Shown here piece after piece: positions 12,595 through 23,332 of a stretch of DNA of 64,000 bases (positions are counted from its first letter, which is position 1; each line of letters opens with the position of its first letter). A program made the translations under genes and the position numbers. The notes under the pieces are model-generated. The model saw only the letters and a program-made list of their open reading frames with translations, made no database searches and was not told where the DNA came from. This DNA is from Prolixibacteraceae bacterium. Lineage in GTDB: Bacteria > Bacteroidota > Bacteroidia > Bacteroidales > Prolixibacteraceae. The stretch spans positions 89,416 through 153,415 of the forward strand of contig JAQUIJ010000004.1 of assembly GCA_028683385.1 (NCBI GenBank). The letters run 5' to 3'.

Positions 12595-14349
12595 ATGAGA
12601 ACTTTAATGAAGACAAAATTTAAAAGCAAAATAGTCGCTTTTACTATACTATTCACAGGCTTGTTATCGGCGACTGCATATAGCCAGTCAGCCAATGCAC
12701 CTGTGTTCACTAATTTTGTGTACGAAGGCAAGGATAAGGTTTATACCGATAACCCGCTGAACCCCGGAGAGTTTTATAACCCGATTTTGCAGGGTTGCTA
12801 TCCTGATCCGAGCATTACCCGAAAAGGAGATGACTATTACCTGGTAACCTCCACTTTTGCCATGTTCCCGGGGGTCCCGATTTTTCAATCAAAAGATCTG
12901 GTGAACTGGAAACAAATTGGCCATGTGCTCGACCGTGTTTCGCAGTTAGAAGTTCACGATTGCGGAATAAGCGCCGGGATTTATGCACCTCAGATTCTGT
13001 ACAATAAAAATAACGACACTTTTTACATGATAACCACCGAGTTTTCAGGAGGTTTTGGAAATATTGTGGTTAAAACAAAAGACCCGTTAAAAGGATGGAG
13101 TGACCCGATTAAACTCGATTTTAACGGGATCGATCCTTCGCTTTTCTTTGACGATAACGGAAAAGCTTATATCATTCACAATGATGCTCCTGATAAGGGA
13201 AAAGAGTTGTACAACGGGCACCGTGTGATCAAAATTTGGGAATACAATGTGGAAACCGACAAAATTATCCCCGGAACCGATAAAATAATCGTGGATGGTG
13301 GTGTTGATCTTTCGAAAAAACCAATCTGGATTGAAGCGCCTCATATTTATAAAAAAGATGGCCGTTATTATTTGATGTGTGCCGAAGGTGGCACAGGCGG
13401 CTGGCACAGCGAAGTGATTTTTGTGAGCGATAATCCAAAAGGACCTTATACTCCTGCGCCGAGCAATCCAATTCTGACTCAACGCTATTTTGCCAAAGAC
13501 CGTGCTAACAAAGTAGATTGGGCAGGTCATGCCGATTTGGTTTTAGGGCCCGATAATAAAAAATATTACGGAGTCTTTCTGGCTGTCCGTCCAAACGAAA
13601 AACAGCGGGTGAATACTGGCCGTGAAACTTTTATATTGCCTGTTGATTGGTCTGGCGAGTTTCCTGTTTTTGAAAACGGGCTCATTCCGCTGGATCCAAA
13701 ACTAAAAATGCCTCAGGGAGTTACCGAAAATAAAACTGGAAAAGAAGGATTCTTTCCGAATGGCAACTTTACGTTCACCGATAATTTCACCTCCGGTAAA
13801 TTGGATTATCGTTGGATCGGGTTGCGGGGCCCGCGCGAAAATTTTATTTCAACATCAAAAAATGGCTTGCAAATAAAACCATTCGCAACAAACATCAAAC
13901 AGGTGGCACCTATATCCACACTCTTTTACCGACAAATGCACAGCAGTTTTTCGTACACGGTAACTATGGATTACAAGCCAGAATCTGAAAAAGATTTGGC
14001 AGGCATCGTGGCGCTGCAAAGTGAGCGATTTAATTATGTGTTTGGCATAACTAAAAAAGGAGCCGACTATTATCTCCTGCTCGAACGAACCCAGGGAAAA
14101 TTCAGAAGCCGGGAAGTAACATCAACCATTCTGGCAAGTACTAAAATTGAACTTTCGAAACCTGTTCGTTTACAGGTATCAGCAAAAGGCGACGATTACC
14201 AGTTTAGTTATTCAACCAACGGAACCGAATTTGCGAATTTAGGCGGAACAGTTTCAGGAGATATTCTCTCGACCGATGTGGCAGGTGGTTTTACAGGCTG
14301 TTTACTTGGGCTATATGCTACTTCTGCAAATGATGCATTTCCTGAATAA
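12595..14349 (+). CDS. GH43 beta-xylosidase/arabinofuranosidase with C-terminal beta-sandwich
   Basis: A 584-residue exported enzyme with signal peptide to about residue 32; a second ATG four codons in (12607) is an equally good start. The GH43 propeller covers about 55-360, with QGCYPDPSI (base Asp), FNGIDPSLFFDDNG (second Asp) and IEAPHIYKKDG (acid Glu). Residues about 385-584 are the sandwich domain typical of xylosidase-type GH43 proteins. The FYNPILQGCYPDPS opening is characteristic of enzymes annotated as xylan 1,4-beta-xylosidases. It lies 27 bp after the serine hydrolase and 67 bp before the fucosidase gene. Family is firm, specificity inferred. Confidence 0.93.
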   Translation: MRTLMKTKFKSKIVAFTILFTGLLSATAYSQSANAPVFTNFVYEGKDKVYTDNPLNPGEFYNPILQGCYPDPSITRKGDDYYLVTSTFAMFPGVPIFQSKDLVNWKQIGHVLDRVSQLEVHDCGISAGIYAPQILYNKNNDTFYMITTEFSGGFGNIVVKTKDPLKGWSDPIKLDFNGIDPSLFFDDNGKAYIIHNDAPDKGKELYNGHRVIKIWEYNVETDKIIPGTDKIIVDGGVDLSKKPIWIEAPHIYKKDGRYYLMCAEGGTGGWHSEVIFVSDNPKGPYTPAPSNPILTQRYFAKDRANKVDWAGHADLVLGPDNKKYYGVFLAVRPNEKQRVNTGRETFILPVDWSGEFPVFENGLIPLDPKLKMPQGVTENKTGKEGFFPNGNFTFTDNFTSGKLDYRWIGLRGPRENFISTSKNGLQIKPFATNIKQVAPISTLFYRQMHSSFSYTVTMDYKPESEKDLAGIVALQSERFNYVFGITKKGADYYLLLERTQGKFRSREVTSTILASTKIELSKPVRLQVSAKGDDYQFSYSTNGTEFANLGGTVSGDILSTDVAGGFTGCLLGLYATSANDAFPE

Positions 14350-14416
14350 TGGAATAACGAAGCAATAATTATCATTGATTTTACGATGGAATAATTAAAC
14401 TAATAAATCAAAACCA

Positions 14417-16498
14417 ATGAACCGAATCTTTTTGTATGGAGCAATCTTTTTAATAAGCTCAATTGGCTTTAGTTGCAAACAAACAAAAGCTCCTGAACCT
14501 TTTGGACCAACTCCGTCAGAAAACCAGATGCGCTGGCAGGAAATGGAATATTATGCTTTTATCCATTTCTCACTGAATACTTATACCGACCAATCGTGGG
14601 GTAATGGCAATGAAGATGTCAAACTGTTTAACCCAACAGAATTGGATGCCCGTCAATGGGCGCGTATCTGCAAAGATGCCGGTATGAAAGGTATTATTAT
14701 TACCGCAAAACACCATTGTGGATTTTGCTTATGGCCTTCGGAATACACCGAATATTCGGTAAAAAATGCACCATGGAAAAATGGGAAAGGCGATGTGATT
14801 CGCGAATTGGCTGATGCATGTAAAGAGTATGGATTGAAGCTTGGAATTTATTTATCACCATGGGACAGAAACAGCGCCGATTACGGAAAACCCGAATACA
14901 TTACTTACTTCAGAAATCAATTGAAAGAATTATTGACCAATTATGGCGATATTTTTGAAGTCTGGTACGACGGAGCCAACGGCGGAACCGGTTATTACGG
15001 CGGCGCCAATGAAAACCGTAAAATTGACCGCACAACTTATTACGATTGGAAGAATACCTATAAACTCGTTCGTGAACTGCAACCCAATATTGTTATCTGG
15101 AACGATGGTGGTGACCGTGCCGACCTGCGCTGGGTAGGAACCGAAGGTGGTAGTGTTGGCGAAACCAACTGGAGTTTGTTGAATGCTACCGGAGATGTGC
15201 CTTACGATATGTTGCACTATGGTGTTGAAAACGGCGATTCGTGGGTGCCGGGCGAAGTAAATACTTCCATTCGTCCTGAATGGTTTTATCATCCGGGTGA
15301 AGACACCAAGGTTAAAACGCTGCCACAATTAATGGACACTTATTACAACTCCATTGGGCGCAACGCCACGTTTCTCCTTAATTTCCCGATAATGCCAAAC
15401 GGTTTGATTCATCCGAATGATGAAAAAGCAGCGCTTGATTTAGCAAAAGCAATAAAGGAAGCATTTGCTGTAAATCTGGTTGAAGGAGCGAAAGTTGAGG
15501 CATCAAGTGTTCGTGGAAATGCAAAGAAATTTGGGGCAGCCATGGCAATCGACGGTGAAAAAGAAACTTATTGGGCTACTGACGATAGCGTAAAAACAGC
15601 TTCGTTGACCATCGATTTTGGTGCACCAACTACCTTTAACCGTTTTCTGGCGCAGGAGTACATTCGTTTGGGACAACGTGTAAAAGCTTTTAATATTGAG
15701 GCTTTAGTTGATGGAAACTGGAAAGAACTGGCTAAAGAAACGACAATTGGTTATAAACGAATTCTTCGTTTCCCAACTGTTAAAGCTACAAAACTTAGGT
15801 TTAATATTACCGATTCAAAAGCCTGTCCGGTGATCTCCAACATCGGAGTGTATGAAGCGCCTCAAATCCTTACTGCCCCAACCATAATCAGAAATCAATC
15901 AGGAGAAATCCATATTATTCCTGCTGATGCCGAATCGGAAATTTATTATACGCTGGATGGTACGCAACCAACCAAAGATTCGAAAAAGTACATCAATCCT
16001 TTTCAAACTGAAGGAAAATTGAAAGTCAGTGCATTCGCAACCGAACCGGCTTCAGGGAAAAGCAGTCCTGTTACCAGTGAAGAATTCGACCTTCCGCGGA
16101 AAGAATGGAAAATTATTGGAACTGAAGATGAAAATGCCTATCGAATTTTGGATGGAAACTTATCAACAGCCTGGCGCCACGGCAGCGAAACAAAGCTTCC
16201 TGTTGATCTGGTTATCGATCTTGGTAAGACCTTAGTTTTAAGTGGATTTAAATACTATCCTGAACAGAATTCATGGCAGCCCAGTACAATTAGCCACTAC
16301 GAATTTTATATTTCGATGGATGGTAAAAATTGGAAAAAAGCCAGCGAAGGCGAATTCTCCAACATCAAAAACAATCCACTTTGGCAAACTAAGAAATTTG
16401 ATGTTGTGAATGCCCGATTCATTAAGTTTCGGGCACTTAGAAACACAGAGGACAACAACAACATTGGTTATGCAGAATTTCATCTGATAACCGACTAA
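14417..16498 (+). CDS. GH29 alpha-L-fucosidase-like lipoprotein with F5/8-type C domains
   Basis: A 693-residue protein whose N-terminus (hydrophobic run then GFSC near residue 20) is a lipoprotein signal. Residues about 35-350 form the GH29 barrel: AFIHFSLNTYTD, TAKHHCGFCLWPS and EVWYDGANG, the last holding the expected nucleophile Asp near residue 185. The C-terminal half has a discoidin (F5/8 C) domain at about 360-480, a short chitobiase/Fn3-like segment (YYTLDGTQPT near 515) and a second discoidin domain at about 560-693. Such GH29 proteins release terminal alpha-L-fucose, found on xyloglucan, pectin and some xylans. Surface lipoprotein location is inferred. Confidence 0.92.
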   Translation: MNRIFLYGAIFLISSIGFSCKQTKAPEPFGPTPSENQMRWQEMEYYAFIHFSLNTYTDQSWGNGNEDVKLFNPTELDARQWARICKDAGMKGIIITAKHHCGFCLWPSEYTEYSVKNAPWKNGKGDVIRELADACKEYGLKLGIYLSPWDRNSADYGKPEYITYFRNQLKELLTNYGDIFEVWYDGANGGTGYYGGANENRKIDRTTYYDWKNTYKLVRELQPNIVIWNDGGDRADLRWVGTEGGSVGETNWSLLNATGDVPYDMLHYGVENGDSWVPGEVNTSIRPEWFYHPGEDTKVKTLPQLMDTYYNSIGRNATFLLNFPIMPNGLIHPNDEKAALDLAKAIKEAFAVNLVEGAKVEASSVRGNAKKFGAAMAIDGEKETYWATDDSVKTASLTIDFGAPTTFNRFLAQEYIRLGQRVKAFNIEALVDGNWKELAKETTIGYKRILRFPTVKATKLRFNITDSKACPVISNIGVYEAPQILTAPTIIRNQSGEIHIIPADAESEIYYTLDGTQPTKDSKKYINPFQTEGKLKVSAFATEPASGKSSPVTSEEFDLPRKEWKIIGTEDENAYRILDGNLSTAWRHGSETKLPVDLVIDLGKTLVLSGFKYYPEQNSWQPSTISHYEFYISMDGKNWKKASEGEFSNIKNNPLWQTKKFDVVNARFIKFRALRNTEDNNNIGYAEFHLITD

Positions 16499-16649
16499 TT
16501 CGTTTCGATTCTGGTAAAAGTTATTTATTTGAACTAAAAAAAATGATATAAAACAATCATGATAAAAATCTTGATACAAAAAGTATAATTATAATTTTCA
16601 TGGGAGGTACATCTGTTACATTAAAAGAAACAATTGTAAGTATAATATA

Positions 16650-18221
16650 ATGAGTAAATTAAATCAGGTTTTTGCTGTGTTCTTTGTTATTTTAAGCATA
16701 GTTTCCACAAATACAAACGCTCAGGTTCGTGAAATAACAATCGACTTTAATAAAGAAAAAGGTCAGATGAACAACATGTTCAATGAGTGTGTGGGAGCTG
16801 GTAGAGCCAATGAAGGCCTTCGTGCTGACTGGCAGCAGCAACTTGCGTATGTAAAAAAGGAATGTGGATTCAGATATATCCGAATGCATGGATTACTGAC
16901 TGACGACATGGCTGTTTATAAAGAAGACCGGAACGGCAATCCGGAATACAATTTCATGTATGTCGATGTTTTATTCGATTATTTGCAAAGTATCGGGATG
17001 AAACCATTTGTTGAGCTTGGATTTATGCCGGGAGCTTTGGCTAGCGGAAAGCAAACTATTTTTTGGTGGCGTGGCAATGTAACTCCACCAAAAGACTATA
17101 CAAAGTGGAAAGCATTGATTCGAAACCTGGTTGAACATTTTACTGAACGATATGGTGCTGATGAGGTAAAAACGTGGTATTTCGAGGTTTGGAACGAACC
17201 AAACCTTTCACCAGGTTTTTGGACCGGCACGCAGGAAGATTATTTCAAGTTATATAAATACAGTGCTGAAGCAGTAAAAAGTGTAAATCCTGAATACAGG
17301 GTTGGAGGGCCGGCAACAGCAGGAGCTGCCTGGGAACCGGAACTGATAGATTTTTGTGGAAAAAATAATATTTCCATCGACTTTATCAGTACCCACTCAT
17401 ATGGGGTGAATCAAGGTTTTCTGGATGAATATGGAAATTCAGGAACGGTACTTGCAAAAGATGAATTTGCGGTTAGCGGCGATGCTTTACAATCTCGTAA
17501 AGAAATTGCCAGCTCTTCCAAGCCCGAACTTGAATTGCACTACACCGAATGGAGTTCATCGTATACACCGGCTGACCCTATTCATGACAGTTATCACGAG
17601 GCTGCTTATGTTCTGCAAAAACTGAAACAGGTGGGCGATGCCGCACAATCGATGTCGTACTGGGTATTTACTGATATATTCGAAGAACCAGGTCCACGGT
17701 TCACGCCATTTCACGGCGGGTTCGGAATGTTAAACACGCAGGGAATTAATAAGCCTGTTTTTTATGCCTACCAGTTTTTAAATCGACTGGGAAATACCGA
17801 GTTGGAAAATAGCGATACCAAATCGTGGGTTTGTAAAGACTCTGATGGAAATATACAGGTTCTGGCCTGGGATTACACCTATACGCTTCCGGATTCAGTC
17901 AATAACCAGCAATATTATATCCGCGATTTACCGGCAAAAGCCAAAGGCAAACTGAAAATTAACATCGATGATGTACCTGAAGGAAGATATTCGCTTGAAG
18001 TGTATAAGGTTGGTTATCGCAGTAATGATGCCTACACTGCTTATTATGATTTGGGCATGCCCAACCAGCTTTCAAAAATTCAGGTGGAACAGATAAAAAA
18101 AATGAATAACGGTTCTCCTGTTGCAGCTGAAATTGTAAAAGTGAAAGCGGGAACGCCTTTTTCAAAAGAGCTAGATCTCCGCGAAAATGACGTTTTCTTA
18201 TTAAATCTTGTAAAGCTTTAA
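16650..18221 (+). CDS. GH39 beta-xylosidase-like glycosidase
   Basis: A 523-residue exported protein, signal peptide to about residue 24. The GH39 TIM barrel shows the acid/base Glu183 in EVWNEPN and the nucleophile Glu300 in HYTEWSSSY; RYIRMHG near 75 is also typical. Residues after about 400 form the accessory beta domain. GH39 enzymes are retaining beta-xylosidases, with a few acting on other sugars; the neighbourhood supports xylo-oligosaccharides. The 150-bp gap in front is AT-rich and may hold an internal promoter, though I could not find a clear TAnnTTTG box. Confidence 0.92.
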   Translation: MSKLNQVFAVFFVILSIVSTNTNAQVREITIDFNKEKGQMNNMFNECVGAGRANEGLRADWQQQLAYVKKECGFRYIRMHGLLTDDMAVYKEDRNGNPEYNFMYVDVLFDYLQSIGMKPFVELGFMPGALASGKQTIFWWRGNVTPPKDYTKWKALIRNLVEHFTERYGADEVKTWYFEVWNEPNLSPGFWTGTQEDYFKLYKYSAEAVKSVNPEYRVGGPATAGAAWEPELIDFCGKNNISIDFISTHSYGVNQGFLDEYGNSGTVLAKDEFAVSGDALQSRKEIASSSKPELELHYTEWSSSYTPADPIHDSYHEAAYVLQKLKQVGDAAQSMSYWVFTDIFEEPGPRFTPFHGGFGMLNTQGINKPVFYAYQFLNRLGNTELENSDTKSWVCKDSDGNIQVLAWDYTYTLPDSVNNQQYYIRDLPAKAKGKLKINIDDVPEGRYSLEVYKVGYRSNDAYTAYYDLGMPNQLSKIQVEQIKKMNNGSPVAAEIVKVKAGTPFSKELDLRENDVFLLNLVKL

Positions 18222-18284
18222 AATAGAAAAAACAAATGGATAGCATCTATAAAATATCTACCCATTTTCATAAATGAATAGCAG

Positions 18285-20672
18285 ATGAATAAACCGATTA
18301 AACTTTTCTTTATTATCAGTTTCTTTATTGGGAGTAATTTTATTTTGAATGCTCAGGATAAATTATACCCCAACGAATTCCCGCTAAGTGATGTAAAACT
18401 GCTCTATGGTCCGTTCAAACATGCCCGCGACCTGAATATTGAAGTATTGCTAAAATATGATGTCGATCGTTTACTAGCGCCGTACCGCAAAGAAGCCGGA
18501 TTGCCTGAAAAGGCCAAAAGTTATCCAAACTGGGAAGGTCTCGACGGACACGTAGGCGGACATTACCTGTCGGCAATGGCGATGAATTATGCAGCTACCG
18601 GAAATGCGGAATGCAAAAGGCGCATGGATTATATGATTTCGGAGCTGAAGGCTTGCCAGGATGCCAATGCACAGAAATATCCCGATTGGGGAGTTGGGTA
18701 TGTTGGAGGCATTCACAATAGTGCAGCGTTGTGGTCGAAGATTAAGGTAGGAGAAATTGGCGCAATATGGTCTGCTTGGGCGCCTTACTACAACATACAC
18801 AAGATGTTTGCCGGGCTTCGGGATGCCTGGTTATACACCGGAAATGCCGATGCCAAACAAATTTTCCTGAATTTTTGCGACTGGGCAATTGCTGTTACTT
18901 CAGGCTTGACTGATGCTCAAATGGAAGAAATGCTCGGAAACGAACACGGAGGCATGGATGAGGTACTTGCCGATGCCTATCAAATTAGCGGCAACGAAAA
19001 ATACATGGCAGCCGCCAAGCGCTATTCACACAAGATGTTTCTTGAGCCGTTGTCACAGGGAATTGATATGCTTGATAACAAACATGCCAATACCCAAATC
19101 CCAAAATTTATTGGTTTCAAGCGGATTGCAGAACTTGGTCACGATGCAAAATACGATAAAGCCGGAAGTTTTTTCTGGGAAACAGTTACCACCAATCGTT
19201 CGCTGGCTTTTGGCGGAAACAGCCGGAGGGAACATTTTCCGGCCAAGGAATCGTGTATCGATTTTATCAACGTCAACGATGGGCCGGAATCGTGCAACTC
19301 GTACAACATGCTCAAGTTGACCGAAGACCTGTTCAGGGTGCACCCTTCAGCAAAATATGCTGATTATTATGAGCGTACTGTATTAAACCACATCCTTTCC
19401 TCTCAGCATCCCGAACATGGCGGATATGTTTATTTTACACCAGCACGTCCGCGTCATTATCGGGTTTACTCGGCGCCCAACGAAGCCATGTGGTGTTGTG
19501 TGGGTACCGGCATGGAAAATCATGGTAAATACAACCAGTTCATTTACACCCATTCAAACGATTCGTTGTACCTGAATCTTTTTATTGCTTCGGAATTGAA
19601 CTGGAAAGAAAAAGGCTTGAAAATCAAGCAGGAAACCGGTTTTCCTGAAGAAGAACAAACGAAACTGACGATAACAGAGGGTACTGCGAATTTCAAATTA
19701 ATGGTTCGCTATCCGGCATGGGTAAGCAAAGGTGCCTTGAAAATTCAGGTGAATGGAAAAGATGTAGCTTATTCTTCACAACCTTCATCATATATTGGCA
19801 TCGACCGGAAATGGAAAAAAGGCGATGTGGTTCAAATTACCTTGCCCATGCACAATACCGTCGAACATTTGCCGAATGTTCCTGAATACATTGCTTTTAT
19901 GCACGGGCCAATTTTACTGGGTGCGAAAACCGGAACCGAAGATTTAAAAGGCCTGATTGCTGATGATGGCCGTTGGGGACAGCTTGCGAGTGGGGAATAT
20001 TTGCCGGTAGATAAAGCTCCCATCCTGATTGAAGACGACATTCAAAGTATTGGAAATAAATTGGTACCGGTAACCGGCAAGCCTTTAAACTTCAGGCTAA
20101 ATGTGAAAATGGTTAATCAGGCTGAGCTAGCGTTGGAGCCATTTTATAAAATTCACGATGCACGTTATATGATGTACTGGCTGGCACTGTCAAATTCAGG
20201 TTATAAGACTTATACCGATTCGTTGGCAAACATCGAAAAAGAGAAACTGGCTCTCGAAAAACGCACCATCGATCAGGTAGCTCCGGGCGAGCAACAACCC
20301 GAAGTTGACCATGCCATGCAGCAGGAAAAATCGAACAAAGGCAACAATCTGAATGAATTTTTCAGAGAAGCAAGAGATGGTGGCTATTTCAGTTACGATA
20401 TGGCTACCAATGCCGAAACCGGACTAAGTCTGATGGTGCGCTATTGGGGTGCCGAATGGGGAAGCCGCAAGTTTGACATATATATCGATGATAAGAAATT
20501 ACAGACCGAAGATAATACCAATAAATGGAACCAGTCGATGTTTAAAGATGTGGTGTATTCAATTCCTGATGCAATGGTGAAAGGGAAAACCCATGTCAGG
20601 GTGAAATTTCAGGCTTTACCCGAAAGTACTGCTGGCGCGGTTTATCATGTCCGGCTGGTTCGAAACAAATAA
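18285..20672 (+). CDS. GH127 beta-L-arabinofuranosidase-like
   Basis: A 795-residue exported protein, signal peptide to about residue 24. The (alpha/alpha)6 barrel of GH127 (formerly DUF1680) is clear: LDGHVGGHYLSAMAM near 85-100, Glu335 and Cys337 in GPESCNSYN, and the Cys pair 404-405 in MWCCVGTG. These correspond to the Glu and three Cys that bind zinc around the cysteine nucleophile of the Bifidobacterium enzyme HypBA1, so the catalytic set is complete. Two beta domains follow; the last 130 residues (GGYFSYDMATNAETG onward) form a domain common in Bacteroidota versions. Expected product is L-arabinose from arabinofuranosyl side chains. Confidence 0.93.
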   Translation: MNKPIKLFFIISFFIGSNFILNAQDKLYPNEFPLSDVKLLYGPFKHARDLNIEVLLKYDVDRLLAPYRKEAGLPEKAKSYPNWEGLDGHVGGHYLSAMAMNYAATGNAECKRRMDYMISELKACQDANAQKYPDWGVGYVGGIHNSAALWSKIKVGEIGAIWSAWAPYYNIHKMFAGLRDAWLYTGNADAKQIFLNFCDWAIAVTSGLTDAQMEEMLGNEHGGMDEVLADAYQISGNEKYMAAAKRYSHKMFLEPLSQGIDMLDNKHANTQIPKFIGFKRIAELGHDAKYDKAGSFFWETVTTNRSLAFGGNSRREHFPAKESCIDFINVNDGPESCNSYNMLKLTEDLFRVHPSAKYADYYERTVLNHILSSQHPEHGGYVYFTPARPRHYRVYSAPNEAMWCCVGTGMENHGKYNQFIYTHSNDSLYLNLFIASELNWKEKGLKIKQETGFPEEEQTKLTITEGTANFKLMVRYPAWVSKGALKIQVNGKDVAYSSQPSSYIGIDRKWKKGDVVQITLPMHNTVEHLPNVPEYIAFMHGPILLGAKTGTEDLKGLIADDGRWGQLASGEYLPVDKAPILIEDDIQSIGNKLVPVTGKPLNFRLNVKMVNQAELALEPFYKIHDARYMMYWLALSNSGYKTYTDSLANIEKEKLALEKRTIDQVAPGEQQPEVDHAMQQEKSNKGNNLNEFFREARDGGYFSYDMATNAETGLSLMVRYWGAEWGSRKFDIYIDDKKLQTEDNTNKWNQSMFKDVVYSIPDAMVKGKTHVRVKFQALPESTAGAVYHVRLVRNK

Positions 20673-20720
20673 AGAACTAGATTATCAATCAATTAACTGA
20701 TTATTAAAAATAAAACATAC

Positions 20721-21701
20721 ATGAAAAAATATTTTACTGGAATTTCGGGGATCAGCCGAATGTTTATTTTATTAGGCCTGATTGGATCTGTAAAAATCTC
20801 AGTTGCACAAAACCCGATCATCAAGCACATTTTTACAGCCGATCCGGCACCACTTGCCTATCAAGATACCCTGTTTTTATACACCGGGCACGATGTTGCA
20901 GCCGAGAATGCACCTAACTATTTAATGCGCGACTGGCACGTTTTTTCAACTACCGACATGGTAAACTGGAAAGATCGTGGCGCCGCTTTATCGCCAAAGG
21001 TGTTTGCATGGGCAGGCGAAGATGCCTATGCGGCTCAGTGCATCGAGCGCAACGGTAAATTCTATTGGTACGTGGCAGTTGGTCACAAAGCTGACGAGAA
21101 CAGCAAAGGAGGCTTTGCTATTGGTGTGGCTGTTTCTGACAGACCGACCGGTCCGTTTAAAGATGCAATCGGTAAAGCGCTCATCGTGAATGAAATGACT
21201 ACCGATGTAAAACACGGCTGGGATGATATTGACCCAACGGTATTTATTGATGACAACGGACAGGCATACATGTATTGGGGAAACCTAAGTTGCCGTTATG
21301 TGAAGTTGAAGGAAAATATGATCGAAGCTGATGGTCCGGTTGTGATTATCCCAAAACCACAAAACTATACTGAAGGGCCTTGGTTTTATAAAAGGAATAG
21401 CTTGTATTACCTGGTGTATGCGGCAAAATTTCCGGAGACCATTGAATATTGTACTTCGACAAGCCCAACCGGCCCATGGACTTACCGCGGTGTGATTGAA
21501 GATCAGGTTCCGAACAGTACAACCACTCACGCCGGAATTATCGATTACAAAGGGAAAACCTACTTCTTTTACCACAATGGTGCGTTGCCAACCGGAAGTA
21601 ATTACCGCCGTTCGGTGTGTGTTGATTACATGTATTACAACGAAGATGGTACCATACAAAAAGTGGTTCAAACCTCTGAAGGTGTAAGACCTGTTAAATA
21701 G
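20721..21701 (+). CDS. GH43 arabinofuranosidase/xylosidase-like, single domain
   Basis: A 326-residue exported protein, signal peptide to about residue 30, with the GH43 propeller filling the rest. FTADPAPLAY carries the base Asp, DDIDPTVFIDDNG the second Asp and YTEGPWFYKR the catalytic-acid Glu. TADPAPLAY-type N-termini are common in GH43 arabinofuranosidases and arabinoxylan arabinofuranohydrolases. No binding module is attached, unlike the related GH43 proteins at 1,410 and 25,993. It lies 49 bp after the GH127 gene and 26 bp before the next GH43, so it is within the transcript. Confidence 0.92.
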   Translation: MKKYFTGISGISRMFILLGLIGSVKISVAQNPIIKHIFTADPAPLAYQDTLFLYTGHDVAAENAPNYLMRDWHVFSTTDMVNWKDRGAALSPKVFAWAGEDAYAAQCIERNGKFYWYVAVGHKADENSKGGFAIGVAVSDRPTGPFKDAIGKALIVNEMTTDVKHGWDDIDPTVFIDDNGQAYMYWGNLSCRYVKLKENMIEADGPVVIIPKPQNYTEGPWFYKRNSLYYLVYAAKFPETIEYCTSTSPTGPWTYRGVIEDQVPNSTTTHAGIIDYKGKTYFFYHNGALPTGSNYRRSVCVDYMYYNEDGTIQKVVQTSEGVRPVK

Positions 21702-21727
21702 TCTATAAATATCAAGTGAAGAAAATA

Positions 21728-23305
21728 ATGAAAAAAACAATTTATTTAGCGGCATTGCTATTCCTGTCAGCGTTCGTTTCCAAAACTTCAGCGCAGGAAA
21801 ATAAAGCCCATAACCCAATTATTTGGGCTGATGTTCCTGATATTTCTGTGATTCGCGTAGGCGATACGTATTACATGAGCAGCACGACCATGCACATGTG
21901 TCCGGGAGTGCCAATCATGAAATCGAAAGACCTGGTGAACTGGCAAATGTTAAATTATGCATACGATAAGCTGGGCGACGATGACGCACTGAGTCTTGTG
22001 AACGGGAAAAGCAATTATGGAAAAGGTTCATGGGCAAGTAGTCTCCGCTATGATCATGGATATTATTACGTTGAAACCTATGTTCAGACCACCAACAAGA
22101 CCTACATTTATAAAACCAAGGACATTGAGAAAGGTCCATGGACGGTAACCGATTTCACACCGGGGTTCCACGATTGTTCACTGGTTTTCGATAATGGCCA
22201 TGCTTATTTAATTACGGGCAACGGAAAACTGACGATAGTTGAACTGAAAGACGATTTGACGGGTGTAAAAGAAGGTGGTATTAACCAGGTTCTTATTGAA
22301 AATGCCAGTAAACCGGCCGGAGATAAAATCATGCTTGGCGCTGAAGGATCTCAGCTCTTTAAAGTGAACGGTAAATATTATCTCTTCAACATTGTCTGGC
22401 CGAGGGGTGGCATTCGTACGGTAACCGTTCATCGTGCCGACAATCTTCTTGGTCCATGGGAGGGGAGAGTAGCGCTTCAGGATAAAGGCGTTGCGCAGGG
22501 TGGAATAATCGATACGCCTGATGGCCGGTGGTTCGCTTATTTATTTCAGGATCATGGTGCAGTTGGCCGCATTCCTTTCCTTGTTCCGATGAAATGGGAA
22601 GACGGCTGGCCTGTTATTGGAGTGAATGGAAAAGTACCGGAAACTCTCGATTTACCTGCCAGCAAAGGCTTAATTCCGGGCATTGTCAATAACGACGAGT
22701 TTACACGTAAGAAAGGCGAACCGGCATTGCCGTTGGTTTGGCAGTGGAACCACAATCCCGACAATACTCTGTGGTCGATTACTGAGCGGAAAGGTTTTTT
22801 GCGCCTGAAAACCGGACGAGTTGACTCACTTTTTCTGAAATCGAGAAACACGCTGACACAGCGCACATTTGGCCCGGTTTGTTCAGGTTCTACATTGCTT
22901 GATGTGTCGAATATGAAAAATGGCGATTTTGCAGGACTAACAGCCTTCCAGCGAAAATTCGGTCAGGTGGGTGTTAAAATGGTGAATGGCGAAAAATTCA
23001 TTTTCATGGTTAGCAACCAAACGGATAAACCTACCGAAATTCAGAGCATCCCACTTTCTGGTAAAAACGTGTATTTAAAAATTGAATGCGATTTCCGCGA
23101 CAAGGTTGATATCGCTAATTTTTTCTATAGCCTCGATGGCAAAACATGGACTGTTATCGGCGGGCCACTTAAGATGGAATACACCTTGATGGAACATTTC
23201 ATGGGATATCGTTTTGGGTTGTTTAACTATTCAACCAAAACACGTGGAGGATTTGTCGATTTCGATTACTTCCACATCAGTGATCAGATTAGTAAAGTGA
23301 ATTAA
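21728..23305 (+). CDS. GH43 beta-xylosidase-like with C-terminal sandwich
   Basis: A 525-residue exported enzyme. I choose the ATG at 21728, which opens directly into the signal peptide; an in-frame GTG four codons upstream is less likely. The propeller (about 30-320) has IWADVPDISV with the base Asp, FHDCSLVFDNG with the second Asp and GAEGSQLFKVNG with the acid Glu. ADVPD in place of the usual ADPD-type opening, together with SSTTMHMCPGVPI, resembles the GH43 branch active on branched arabinoxylan. The C-terminal 190 residues are the beta-sandwich of xylosidase-type GH43. Substrate is inferred. Confidence 0.92.
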   Translation: MKKTIYLAALLFLSAFVSKTSAQENKAHNPIIWADVPDISVIRVGDTYYMSSTTMHMCPGVPIMKSKDLVNWQMLNYAYDKLGDDDALSLVNGKSNYGKGSWASSLRYDHGYYYVETYVQTTNKTYIYKTKDIEKGPWTVTDFTPGFHDCSLVFDNGHAYLITGNGKLTIVELKDDLTGVKEGGINQVLIENASKPAGDKIMLGAEGSQLFKVNGKYYLFNIVWPRGGIRTVTVHRADNLLGPWEGRVALQDKGVAQGGIIDTPDGRWFAYLFQDHGAVGRIPFLVPMKWEDGWPVIGVNGKVPETLDLPASKGLIPGIVNNDEFTRKKGEPALPLVWQWNHNPDNTLWSITERKGFLRLKTGRVDSLFLKSRNTLTQRTFGPVCSGSTLLDVSNMKNGDFAGLTAFQRKFGQVGVKMVNGEKFIFMVSNQTDKPTEIQSIPLSGKNVYLKIECDFRDKVDIANFFYSLDGKTWTVIGGPLKMEYTLMEHFMGYRFGLFNYSTKTRGGFVDFDYFHISDQISKVN

Positions 23306-23332
23306 GTATCTGTAAAAATTTATACAATAAAA